Positions 1 through 8,969 of a stretch of 39,805 bases of DNA are shown here, one piece after another. A program made the translations under genes and the position numbers. The stretch's first letter is position 1; every line of letters begins with the position of its first letter. The notes below the pieces were generated by a model. That model saw nothing but the letters and a program-made list of their open reading frames with translations, searched no databases and was not told the origin of the DNA. This stretch comes from Bacteroidetes bacterium QS_8_68_28 (lineage in GTDB: Bacteria; Bacteroidota; Rhodothermia; Rhodothermales; Salinibacteraceae): positions 1 to 39,805 of the forward strand of contig PXTS01000044.1 of the NCBI GenBank assembly GCA_003022485.1, in the 5' to 3' direction.

Positions 1-2
1 AG

Positions 3-281
3 GCCGACCGGGCCCCGCAGCTCGTGCGAGAGATCCGGCACGTTCAGCGCGAGGGAGAACGAGCGTACAACCTGACGGGCGTGGTAGCGAGCGCGCAGAA
101 GCGTTTGGAGGCGCTACGCACGATGGAGGGGCGCAAGTGCTTTCCCGAGGACGTGCAATCTGCCGCCGAAAGCGTCTACGCCGTGAAGGAGTTGGAAGCG
201 CTCGCGTCCGACCTTTTCGACGTGTGGACGTGGACAAAAACCCTTGCCGACCAGGCGGAGGCTATCCAGGCAAAGGCGTGA
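3..281 (+). CDS. C-terminal part of a hypothetical protein truncated by the window edge
   Basis: Frame open from the left edge (ADRAPQLVREIRHVQREGERAYN...EAIQAKA) to TGA at 279-281; no recognised family. Confidence 0.4.
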   Translation, partial: ADRAPQLVREIRHVQREGERAYNLTGVVASAQKRLEALRTMEGRKCFPEDVQSAAESVYAVKELEALASDLFDVWTWTKTLADQAEAIQAKA

Positions 282-984
282 CCACCGTCACTGGCCGCGG
301 CAGCGCAGGCACGCGGGGGCCGCTGCTGGCACGAAGGTTTCCCTTCGGGCGGCGGCCCTTTCGCTCGGGGCTCCGGCGGCGTCCACTCGCGACCACAAAC
401 GCATGTGCCACGAATGAGCTGGCGGGCGTCCATGGGCTGGCGGGGACAGCGGACGTGAGGTTTTGAGAGGTTCTCCGATCCCGCCTGCTCCCGCGCCTGG
501 GGGAGCACTCGGGAGACGAGAACCTAAGAAAACCTAAGATACCCTGCACCCATGCGCTCGGGGGGAAGCACCGTTTTGATACACCCCTGCACGCTCGCGC
601 GCTCGGGGCAGCGCGAAAGTTTGCGCAAGCTCGGGCGCGCGGGCCGCCCCAGGCGGGAGCACCTGACCCCGGCACGCCTGCACGCGCGCGAGGCACGGGT
701 AGCAAACTGCAGTTTCTGCAGCCGCCCCGCGCTCGCGCGCCTGCACCCACGCAGGAGGCGCTCTCTGAACGCCGCTTGGGGAAAGTCAGCTCCGGAAAGA
801 GACGACGGGGGAACCGATGATAATATCATTCAATTCCCCAAGCAGGGCACCTTCAAGGACCACACCCTCGACCGCTTGGGAGGATGCGGGGCACGCAGGG
901 GCAAAACGGACGCTATGGGGAATATATGGGGAACGAGGTTTCTCAATTCGCCGCTTGAACGCCACATACGCCGATATCAGCCTT

Positions 985-1050
985 GCGCGACACGGATTCA
1001 AAATCCGTTTCCCGCTTTAGGGAGTGGGGGTTCGAGTCCCCCCTCGGGTA
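985..1050 (+). tRNA. tRNA-Leu(CAA) 3' fragment lacking 5' acceptor strand and D-arm
   Basis: Anticodon arm ACGGA-TTCAAAA-TCCGT (992-1008), class II variable arm TCCC-GCTTTA-GGGA, T-arm GGGGG-TTCGAGT-CCCCC (1026-1042), acceptor 3' strand CTCGGGT plus A (1043-1050). No matching 5' strand or D-loop at the expected upstream position. Confidence 0.75.
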
Positions 1051-1064
1051 CTACACGAAAACGG

Positions 1065-1098
1065 CCCGCAGACGCTAAAAATGGCGTTTGCGGGTTTT
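1065..1098 (+). terminator. Intrinsic terminator downstream of the tRNA fragment
   Basis: CCCGCAGACGC (1065-1075) pairs with GCGTTTGCGGG (1084-1094) with one G:U, followed by TTTT. Confidence 0.8.
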
Positions 1099-1322
1099 GT
1101 AATGCGATTCGGGAGCGCGGGCCTGGCTTGCATTGAAACGCACCGAAATGCAGGGGCGGGAGAAAGTAGCGGCTGCTGGGCTGGGCGTCAATGCGCGCCT
1201 CTTCCCGAATTCCCTCTTCGCCGGAACGGTAGCCCCCGCCTGCGTGGTACAACGGCACGGATTTCGCAACCGCCTGCCGCCCGCGCGACACTCCGCCTCT
1301 TCCGGCCCGCCGAACGCCTCGC

Positions 1323-1949
1323 ATGGCCCGCAGCGACGAAGACGATGCCCCCGATGATCCGCTCTCGGAAGCGGCCGTGCGGCGCGCGCAGCAGGGTGAC
1401 GAAGCGGCCCGGAATGCGCTCTACCGCGCCGCCGAGCCCATCCTGCGCGCGTACTTCACCAAGAACATCGGCGGACCGGTCCCCGCCCTGGACGATCTCG
1501 TTCAGAACACGCTCGTGCGCCTCCACGACAGCCTGGCCGGCCTCCAGAAGCCCGGCAGCTTCAAGTCTTTTCTCATGAAGGCGGCCCTCTACGAACTCCA
1601 GGACTACTACCGGGGCCGCTACGACATGAAAGAGCCCCTCTACGCCCCAGACGTGCCCCCCGAGCAGACCGGCGGCGCTCCGCTGGACGACCATCTGACC
1701 GACGGCGTGCCCTCCGAGGACGAAATGGACGTGGAGCGCGCCCTCGACGCCCTTTCCGCGAAGGCGCGCCGCGTCATCGAGTTGCGCGAGTACGGCTACC
1801 GCTACAAAGAGATCGCCCGCATGACCGGCACCACTGAGGCGGCCATCAAAATGCAGGTCAAGCGCGCCTTCGACACCATGCGCGAGGCGCTGGCGATGCT
1901 GGGCGGACTGCTGGGGCCCGCAGGCGCCCTGCTCGCGCCATTTTTGTGA
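1323..1949 (+). CDS. ECF-family RNA polymerase sigma factor
   Basis: 208 aa; region 2-like ALDDLVQNTLVRLHDSLAGLQKPGSFKSFLMKAALYELQDYYR and region 4-like LSAKARRVIELREYGYRYKEIARMTGTTEAAIKMQVKRAFDTMREAL. Confidence 0.85.
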   Translation: MARSDEDDAPDDPLSEAAVRRAQQGDEAARNALYRAAEPILRAYFTKNIGGPVPALDDLVQNTLVRLHDSLAGLQKPGSFKSFLMKAALYELQDYYRGRYDMKEPLYAPDVPPEQTGGAPLDDHLTDGVPSEDEMDVERALDALSAKARRVIELREYGYRYKEIARMTGTTEAAIKMQVKRAFDTMREALAMLGGLLGPAGALLAPFL

Positions 1950-2078
1950 AGATTCCGGGCACGCGCGCCCCGTTGTTACTTTCCGCCGACCCGGTGCGGC
2001 TTACGCCTGTAGACGCAGGGCCGTGCTGCGCCTCCGACGCTTTTTTCCTTCGGCACGCCGCCGGTGCCGCCTTTCCCA

Positions 2079-3359
2079 ATGGACGACCTGACCCGACAGC
2101 TTCTCTTCTACGACGACCTCGCGCCCGAGGAGCAGCGCGCGGCCCGCGACGCGCTGAGCGACGCCCTGGCCGAAGACGAGGACTTGGCGCGCGCGGCGCA
2201 CCGCTGGCAGGCTGCCCGCCGGCGCGTGGCCAGGCGCTTCCGCGAAGCCCTTCCCGAGCGCCGCCTGCTGGTCCTCTACGCCCTGGCCACCGACCCTGAC
2301 GCGCAGGAGGCCGGCGAAGCGCTTACCCGCGAGGAGGAACGCGAACTGGCGAGCGCACGCCCCCAGATCGAAGCGGCCCGCGACGCACACCCTGCCCTAA
2401 GCGATGTGATCGAGCAGATCCGCCGCGAACGGGGCGCCTTCGAGGCTGCCTGGGACGAACACGCGCCCGCTGCCGGCCGCGACGATGCTCCCGGCAGCAC
2501 CGCCCCCAGCAGCGACCGCCGCGCCGCCGACCGCCCGGCCGCCACCCCCGCCCCTGGCAGTGCCCCGAAGCGTCGCCTCGTGCACTCCGAGAGCACTTCC
2601 TTCAGGGCGCAGCGCTGGGGTTTTCGCGTGGCCGCCGCCGTGGCCCTGGCGGCCTTCGCAGCGGTGCTCTTTTTCGTTGCGCAGCGCGACCTGAACACTG
2701 CTACTGTCACCGTCGCCGAAGGAGATGCCCCGCGCACCGTCGAGCTGGCCGACGGCTCGACGGCCCGCCTGATGCCCGGCGCCACGCTCTCCTACGTCGA
2801 TCCCGAGACCGAGGCCGCGCTCGACCGCCAGGCCACCCTCGAAGCAGGCCGCGCCTTCTTCGACATCGTGAGCAAAAAGGACGGCTTCGTCCTCGAAACG
2901 CCGACCGCGCAGGTGACGGTGCTGGGCACGCGCTTTGGGGTGCGCGCCCGGGAGACCGCCACGCGCGTGGTGCTGGCGGAAGGGCGCGTGGCGCTCGCCT
3001 CGGAGGCGGCTACCGGCCAGCCCGTCACGCTCCGGCCCGGCCAAGCCAGCCGCGTGGCCGCTGGGGCGCGCCCGGCCACCCCCACCAAGGTCGAAAACCT
3101 CTCCGAAGCCCTCGCGTGGACGGGGAAATTTTTCTTCCGCAGCACGCCCGCCCGGGTCCTCGCCGACCAGCTCGCCGCGCACTACGACCGCCCCGTCCGC
3201 GTGGCCCCGCCGCTTCGCGGCAGAGCAGTCACCGGCACCTTCGACCGCGACCGGCCCCTGCTCGAAACCCTTCAGACCGTCGCCACCGCGCTGGGGGCGC
3301 AGGTCGATTCCCTTTCGGAGGGCTACCGGCTTGCCCCACCCGGGCCGGGCGGTCCGTGA
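2079..3359 (+). CDS. FecR-family anti-sigma factor
   Basis: ORF track starts at 2064; MDDLTRQL at 2079 is a better start. TM segment (VAAAVALAAFAAVLFFV), then FecR-like VELADGSTARLMPGATLSYVDPE...GRAFFDIVSKKDGFVLETPTAQVTVLGTRFGVR and a C-terminal STN-like DUF4974-type region. Confidence 0.88.
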   Translation: MDDLTRQLLFYDDLAPEEQRAARDALSDALAEDEDLARAAHRWQAARRRVARRFREALPERRLLVLYALATDPDAQEAGEALTREEERELASARPQIEAARDAHPALSDVIEQIRRERGAFEAAWDEHAPAAGRDDAPGSTAPSSDRRAADRPAATPAPGSAPKRRLVHSESTSFRAQRWGFRVAAAVALAAFAAVLFFVAQRDLNTATVTVAEGDAPRTVELADGSTARLMPGATLSYVDPETEAALDRQATLEAGRAFFDIVSKKDGFVLETPTAQVTVLGTRFGVRARETATRVVLAEGRVALASEAATGQPVTLRPGQASRVAAGARPATPTKVENLSEALAWTGKFFFRSTPARVLADQLAAHYDRPVRVAPPLRGRAVTGTFDRDRPLLETLQTVATALGAQVDSLSEGYRLAPPGPGGP

Positions 3360-3446
3360 AGGAAGCCTTCGGCGAACCGTGGCACCGCTCGCGGCGTACG
3401 TCTCTCGCCCGCAATGCCCTCGACGTAGTCCCGGCGAGCCGCGCGC

Positions 3447-6233
3447 GTGTCCCGCTTCCCTAAATGGCCGGCCCTGCTTCTTCTGGTGGCCGTGGGGGGA
3501 GGTGCGGCTGGATCGGTTGCGCGCGCGCAGTCCGCCGGAGGGCGCGCGGCGATTCAGCTCGACATGCAGGACGTACCGCTGACCGAGGCCCTCGCGGAGA
3601 TGCGCGCGCAAACGGAGGTAGATCTTGTATTCGCCCGCGTGCTGGTGGAAGGCGAGCGCGTCTCCTGCCAGTACGCGGGCGGCGAGGCCGGGCGCGCACT
3701 GGCGTGCCTCCTGGCCGGCACGGGCCTGCGCGCCGAGCGCGTGCGGCGGCGCCAGTACGTCATCGTGAAAGGCGGGGACACCACCGGCGCTTTTGACTCG
3801 GAAAGTGGGCGCGCCGCGCTGGCGGGCTTCGTCACCGACGCGCAGACCGGCGAGGCGCTTCCCGGGGCGCACGTGTCGCTGCCGGCCCTCGAGCTGGGCG
3901 CCGCGACCAACGGGGCGGGCTTCTTCTCGATGTCGCGGCTCCCGCAGCGGCGCTACCGCGTGCGCGTCAGCTACGTGGGGTACCGCACGCTCGACACGAC
4001 AGTCGTGGCCGCGCGCGCTCCCCGGCCGTCGGGCGACGCGCCGTCGGGCGACGCGCCGACGCGCCGGGCGACCGAAGGCCTCCCCGAACTGGCACTACGC
4101 CCAAAGGCACTCAAAGGCCAAGAGGTCGTCGTGAACCCACAGGCGGGCGAGCCGCGCGCGGCCACCGGCGGCCCGTTCACGCGCGCCCTTTCGGCGCAGA
4201 CGCTGGAGGCGATGCCTTCGTTTCTGGGGGAGGGCGACCTGATCCAGGCCCTCGAACGGCGGCCCGGCGTGCGCAAAAGCGGCGCCCTGGGCGGCGGGAT
4301 GAGCGTCCGCGGCGGCCAGACGGACCAGAACCTCTACCTGCTCGACGGGGCGCCCGTCTACCGCCCGTGGCACGCCTTCGGCTTGCTTTCGACCTTCCAG
4401 ACGGGCACGCTCCAGAACGCGCGCCTCTACGAAGGCCGCTTTCCCGCCGAGCACGGCGGGCGCCTTGCCGCCGTCCTCGACGCGCAGTTGAAGGACGGCC
4501 GCCGCCCAAGCAGCGAGCCACGGGCTACGCTGGGCCTCAGCCCCTTGAGCGCGCGCTTCCGGGTCGAGGCGCCCCTCTCCGACCGCTTCTCGCTGATGCT
4601 GAGCGGGCGCCGCTCGTATCTAGATCTGCTCGTCGGGAGGCGGCATCCCGTGGCCGGGGGCGGGCGGCGCGACACCCTGCGCACCGGCTACAACTTCCAC
4701 GACCTCAGCGCCAAGCTCTCCGCGCGGCTTTCCCGCCAGCACCGCTTTTCGCTGAGCTACTATCACGGGCGCGATGACCTGGACCTGCGCCTTCCTTTCG
4801 ATCTGTCGCTGGACTTCTCCTCGTGGTTGCGCCCGGCGAGTTTCTTTTTCGAGATCGGGCAGAACTGGGAAAATCGCCTCCTCTCGGGGCGCCACCGCTG
4901 GCTGGCCTCCGACCGCTTCTTCCTGACGACGACGGGCTACATCTCCACCTACTCCGCGCGCGAGGACGCCTTCGTACGACCTGCTGCGAGCACTTCGGTG
5001 AAAAGCGACTACCGCGTCGAGTTGCGCGACGCTGGCCTCAAGCTCGACGCCGATTACGCCCTTTCCCCGGCCCACCAGCTCCGCGCCGGGCTAAAGGTGT
5101 CGCACCGCCGCTTCGACAGCCGTCTCACGACCGATCTCCAGCGCGCCCTGGGAGTCGGCTCGGTAAATCGGCAGCGGAGCCGGCAGCGCGCGGTAGAGGG
5201 GGCCGCCTACGTGCAGGACACGTGGCAGCCAGCCCCGCGCTGGACGGTGCGGCCGGGGCTGCGCGCGAGCGTCTTCTCCGGCGGCGGGGCCCCCCTGCGC
5301 CTCAGCCCGCGCCTCTCGGCCTCCTACCGCGCCCACCCGCGCCTGCTGACGCTTCGGGCCGGCGGCGGCCTCTACACGCAGTACCTGCATCGCCTGCGTG
5401 ACCGCTACTCGCTGGTCTACGATCTGGTGGCCGGGCGCTGGGTGCCAGTGACGAAGCGCACCGATCCGGCCCGCGCGGCGCAGCTTTCCGCCGGGGCCTC
5501 GGGGCATCCGCTGCCGGGCCTGCGCCTGCGGGCGGACGTCTACTGGCGCCGCGCCACCGGCGTGCTCGTCCCCCGCGACCCCGAGCAGCGCAAGAACCAG
5601 CTACGCGGCCTCGGGCTGGAGGCCGGCGCGCTGCTGGGCCAGTACACCGACGCCACGACGCGCGCCTACGGGCTGGAGCTGGAGGCGCGCTTCGACCCGG
5701 CCGGCCCGTGGCGCGCGCGCCTCGGCTACACGGCAGCCCGCTCGCGCATCGACCCGGCGCCCCCGAACGAGAACCGCCGTCCCGAAGACGCCCCGCCCGC
5801 GACGGACGCCTACCCCGACCGCTACGACCTCCCCCACCAAGTGCAGGCCGGTGCGCGCTACACCGGCGCGCGCTGGAACGCCGGCCTCAGCGCCGTGGCG
5901 CGCAGCGGCTACTCCACCACCGTACCCGTGGCGCGCTACCGCCTCGCGGGCGCGCTCTCCTCAGGCCAAGAAAAAAAGCCGACGACCTATCTGCACCGCC
6001 CGCAGCGGGGCAACGGGCGCCTGCCGTCCTACCTGCGCCTCGACGCCACCGTGGGCCGCCGCTTCGCGTGGCTGGGGGCCGACTGGCACGCCCAGCTCCA
6101 CCTCTACAACGCCACCTCGCGCCGCAACGTCGTGGGCCGCCAGTACGAACTGGGCGCAAACGACCGCGTGCGCTCCGACGACCGGCGCGGCTTCCCGATC
6201 CTGCCGCTCTTCGAGGTGGAAGTGACGATTTGA
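3447..6233 (+). CDS. TonB-dependent outer-membrane receptor with N-terminal STN and CarboxypepD_reg-like domains
   Basis: Signal peptide; STN-like IQLDMQDVPLTEALAEMRAQTEVDLVF; carboxypeptidase regulatory-like ALAGFVTDAQTGEALPGAHVSLPAL; plug GGGMSVRGGQTDQNLYLLDGAPVYRPWHAFGLLSTF; C-terminal aromatic beta strand LPLFEVEVTI. Confidence 0.9.
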   Translation: MSRFPKWPALLLLVAVGGGAAGSVARAQSAGGRAAIQLDMQDVPLTEALAEMRAQTEVDLVFARVLVEGERVSCQYAGGEAGRALACLLAGTGLRAERVRRRQYVIVKGGDTTGAFDSESGRAALAGFVTDAQTGEALPGAHVSLPALELGAATNGAGFFSMSRLPQRRYRVRVSYVGYRTLDTTVVAARAPRPSGDAPSGDAPTRRATEGLPELALRPKALKGQEVVVNPQAGEPRAATGGPFTRALSAQTLEAMPSFLGEGDLIQALERRPGVRKSGALGGGMSVRGGQTDQNLYLLDGAPVYRPWHAFGLLSTFQTGTLQNARLYEGRFPAEHGGRLAAVLDAQLKDGRRPSSEPRATLGLSPLSARFRVEAPLSDRFSLMLSGRRSYLDLLVGRRHPVAGGGRRDTLRTGYNFHDLSAKLSARLSRQHRFSLSYYHGRDDLDLRLPFDLSLDFSSWLRPASFFFEIGQNWENRLLSGRHRWLASDRFFLTTTGYISTYSAREDAFVRPAASTSVKSDYRVELRDAGLKLDADYALSPAHQLRAGLKVSHRRFDSRLTTDLQRALGVGSVNRQRSRQRAVEGAAYVQDTWQPAPRWTVRPGLRASVFSGGGAPLRLSPRLSASYRAHPRLLTLRAGGGLYTQYLHRLRDRYSLVYDLVAGRWVPVTKRTDPARAAQLSAGASGHPLPGLRLRADVYWRRATGVLVPRDPEQRKNQLRGLGLEAGALLGQYTDATTRAYGLELEARFDPAGPWRARLGYTAARSRIDPAPPNENRRPEDAPPATDAYPDRYDLPHQVQAGARYTGARWNAGLSAVARSGYSTTVPVARYRLAGALSSGQEKKPTTYLHRPQRGNGRLPSYLRLDATVGRRFAWLGADWHAQLHLYNATSRRNVVGRQYELGANDRVRSDDRRGFPILPLFEVEVTI

Positions 6234-6312
6234 CCGCCGGGCCTTCCCTGATGAGGGCCAGGGCAGTCACATTAAACACGAGATTCTCTTAGGTCCCCGC
6301 AGAACATGGCCG

Positions 6313-7776
6313 CTATTCCGCAGTCCTGCCCGCAGGAGCGTGCGCCTCTCGGTCCAGCCGGTACGTCTCGCGCACCAGCCCCACCGCCAGTGCGCGCGCC
6401 ATCTCGTGCGCCTCGTCCATCGAGAGCTGATGACGCGCGACGAGGCCGGCCAGGTAGTTGGCGTCCACCCGCCGCGAGAGGTCGTGGCGCGCCGGGATCG
6501 ACAGGAACGCGCGCGTGTCGTCGTTGAAGCCGGCCGTGTTGTAGATGCCGGCCGTTTCGGTCGTGCGCCGGCGGTAGCGCCGCATCCCTTCGATGGAATC
6601 GTGAAACCACCACGGCGGCCCGAGGCGCATAGCAGGGTAGTGCCCCGCCAGCGGGGCCAGCTCGCGCGCGTACGACGATTCGTCAAGCGTGAAGACGACG
6701 AGGTTGAAGTTCGGATGCGCGCCGTACTCGTTCAGGAGCGTGCGCAGGTTGCGCGTGTACTCAGTGGGCACGGGGATGTCCGCGCCGCTGTCGGGCCCGA
6801 AGCGCTCGTAGATGGCTCGGTTGTGGTCCCGCAGCGCGCCGGGGTGAATCTGCATCACGAGGCCATCTTCGGTACTCATGCGCGCCATTTCCAAGAGCAT
6901 GTGCGCTTGAAACGTGCGCTGGTCGTCTTCGCCCGCTTCGCCGCGGAGGGCTTTGTCGAAAAGGGCGCTCGCTTCCTGTTCAGAGAGCCGCTGCGTTACC
7001 GGCTCGACGACGGCGTGGTCAGTGGAGGTGGCCCCCATTTTTTTGAAGAAGGCGCGCTGCTCTTCGAGCGATTGCAGGAAGCCGTCGTAGCTGGTAATCT
7101 CGCGGTCGGTTTGCTGGCCGAGGCGCCGGATTTCCTCTCGCCAGCCTGCCGATGCGAGCGCGAAGGCGGCGTCGGGGCGGAAACACGGCACGACGCGCCC
7201 GTCCCAGTCGCTCTGGCGGATCTGCCGATGATGTTCCAGCGCAGAGGAAGCCGGGTCGGTCGTGGTGAGCACATCGATGCCGAAGCGGTCGAAAAGCGCA
7301 CGCGGGCGGAAGCCGGGTTCGTCGAGCTTGCTCTGAATCTGGTCGTAGACGCGTTGCGCTGACTCGCCGGTGAGCTTTTCTTCGACGCCGAGGACTTCGG
7401 AAAACTCGTAGTCGAGCCACGCGCCGGTGGGCGTGCCGCGAAAGAGGTAGTAGTGCTCGGCGAACAGCTGCCACGCCTCACGCGGGTCGCTCTCGACCTG
7501 GATGCCGTCAGCCTCGGGGCCCTCCGGCGGGATGCCCAGCGCCTCCAGCGACACCCCCTGCGAGTAAAGCATCCGGTAGATGTAGTGGTCAGGCTCGAGG
7601 ATGAGCGCGGCGGGCTCGGGAAAGGCCTCGTCCTCGGCCAAAAGGCGCGGCGGGACGTGGCCGTGCGGGCACACCAGCGGCAGGTCCTTCGTCCGTTCGT
7701 AGAGCGCGCGCGCCTTGTCGCGCACGGCAGGCGCAGGGTCGAAGTAGCGGTCTTCGTGGAGTGCCAGCGGCTTCAT
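6313..7776 (-). CDS. uxaC: Uronate isomerase (glucuronate/galacturonate isomerase)
   Basis: MKPLALHEDRYFDPAPAVRDKARALYERTKDLPLVCPHGHVPPRLLAED...; family motifs HYYLFRGTPTGAWLDYEFSEVLG, FDRFGIDVLTTTDPA, GPPWWFHDSIEGMRRYR, AGFNDDTRAFLSIPARHDLSRRVDANYLAGLV. ORF-track N-terminal extension rejected. Confidence 0.93.
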   Translation of the reverse strand: MKPLALHEDRYFDPAPAVRDKARALYERTKDLPLVCPHGHVPPRLLAEDEAFPEPAALILEPDHYIYRMLYSQGVSLEALGIPPEGPEADGIQVESDPREAWQLFAEHYYLFRGTPTGAWLDYEFSEVLGVEEKLTGESAQRVYDQIQSKLDEPGFRPRALFDRFGIDVLTTTDPASSALEHHRQIRQSDWDGRVVPCFRPDAAFALASAGWREEIRRLGQQTDREITSYDGFLQSLEEQRAFFKKMGATSTDHAVVEPVTQRLSEQEASALFDKALRGEAGEDDQRTFQAHMLLEMARMSTEDGLVMQIHPGALRDHNRAIYERFGPDSGADIPVPTEYTRNLRTLLNEYGAHPNFNLVVFTLDESSYARELAPLAGHYPAMRLGPPWWFHDSIEGMRRYRRRTTETAGIYNTAGFNDDTRAFLSIPARHDLSRRVDANYLAGLVARHQLSMDEAHEMARALAVGLVRETYRLDREAHAPAGRTAE

Positions 7777-7835
7777 CGCGAAGTCTTTTGTGGGAAAAGC
7801 GCTACGAGGGGGCAGCTGCTCGCGCCCCTCCGGGC

Positions 7836-8864
7836 TCACCGCTCGACGCGGCCGGAGCCGGGTCCTTCGGCGAGGGCCTCGACCTCCTCGACGGTGGCGA
7901 GGTTCTGGTCGCCGGGGATGGTCTGCTTCAAACACGAGGCGGCCACGGCGAATTCGAGCGCCGCGCGCGTGTCGCTCTTCGCCCAGAGGCCGTAGATGAG
8001 ACCGGCGGCGAAGGAGTCGCCCCCGCCCACGCGGTCCACCAGGTCGATCTCGTAGCGGCTCGAGCGCTGCGGCTCTCGGCACTCCTCCTCGTCATGGAGG
8101 ACGGCGCTCCAGCCATTTTTCGAGGCGGAAAAGCTCTCGCGCAGCGTGATGGCGACTTTGTCGAAGTCCATTTTGTCTTTGAGGGTTTCGGCGAGGCGGA
8201 AGTAGCCTTCCTCGTCGAGCTGGCCGGCCTCCACGTGGGTGCCTTCCGCTTTTAGCCCCAGCGAGCGGTCGGCGTCCTCCTCGTTGGCGATGCAGACGTC
8301 TACGTGCTCCATCAGCGGGCGCATCGTCTCGCGCGCCTCTTCGACCGACCACAGCTTGCCGCGGTAGTTGAGGTCGCAGCTGACAGTAACGCCGGCGTTG
8401 CGAGCGGCATCCAAGGCAGCGCGGAGGACGCGGCGCGGCCCTTCGCTGAGGGCCGGCGTGATGCCCGTCCAGTGGAACCAGTCGGCCCCGTCGAAGGCTT
8501 TTTGCCAGTCGATTTCGCCCGGCGCGAGGTCGTTGACGGCCGAGTGGGCGCGGTCGTAGACGACTTTCGAGCCGCGCTGGGAAGCGCCGTATTCGAGGAA
8601 GTAAATGCCGAGGCGCTCCCCGCCGCGCGCGAGGTAGTCGGTGGCCACGCCGTAGCGGCGCAGGTGGTTCAGGCACGCCTGGCCAATGGGGTTCTCGGGA
8701 ATTTTGGAGGCGAAGTGGCTCTCACAGCCGTAGTTGGCGAGCGAAATAGCGACGTTGGCCTCGCCGCCGCCGTAGATGGCGTCGAAGCGGTCGGCCTGCA
8801 CGAAGCGGCGCTTGCGCGGGGGCGAGAGGCGAAGCATGATCTCGCCGAAGGTGACGGTTTTCAT
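7836..8864 (-). CDS. kdgK: 2-keto-3-deoxygluconate kinase (PfkB family)
   Basis: MKTVTFGEIMLRLSPPRKRRFVQADRFDAIYGGGEANVAISLANYG...; C-terminal DRVGGGDSFAAGLIYGL PfkB signature; neighbours eda. Confidence 0.9.
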   Translation of the reverse strand: MKTVTFGEIMLRLSPPRKRRFVQADRFDAIYGGGEANVAISLANYGCESHFASKIPENPIGQACLNHLRRYGVATDYLARGGERLGIYFLEYGASQRGSKVVYDRAHSAVNDLAPGEIDWQKAFDGADWFHWTGITPALSEGPRRVLRAALDAARNAGVTVSCDLNYRGKLWSVEEARETMRPLMEHVDVCIANEEDADRSLGLKAEGTHVEAGQLDEEGYFRLAETLKDKMDFDKVAITLRESFSASKNGWSAVLHDEEECREPQRSSRYEIDLVDRVGGGDSFAAGLIYGLWAKSDTRAALEFAVAASCLKQTIPGDQNLATVEEVEALAEGPGSGRVER

Positions 8865-8890
8865 CGCGCCCGGGAAGGCCAGCCGAAGCC

Positions 8891-8941
8891 ATGCAAAAGG
8901 CATACAGCCCCGACCTGACGGACGTCCAGTGGCAACTTATC
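8891..8941 (+). pseudogene. N-terminal relic of an IS5-type (DUF4096-like) transposase
   Basis: ATG at 8891 translates MQKAYSPDLTDVQWQLI, resembling the Y-x-S/x-DLTD-x-QW-x-LI N-terminus of IS5-family transposases; similarity is lost afterwards. Confidence 0.5.
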
Positions 8942-8969
8942 AGGTCCGTTTTCGGTTTCTCCCCCCACC

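Noticed and set aside
992-1050. Calling a complete functional tRNA-Leu
   Set aside because: No 5' acceptor strand matching CTCGGGT and no D-loop GGTAGAC-like sequence at the required distance.
552-1136. 194 aa ORF upstream of the sigma factor
   Set aside because: Its C-terminus (RIQNPFPALGSGGSSPPSGT) is a translation of the tRNA-Leu fragment; composition is that of spurious GC-rich ORFs.
2397-3872. 491 aa minus-strand ORF
   Set aside because: Antisense to the fecR and TonB receptor genes; glycine/arginine-rich shadow ORF.
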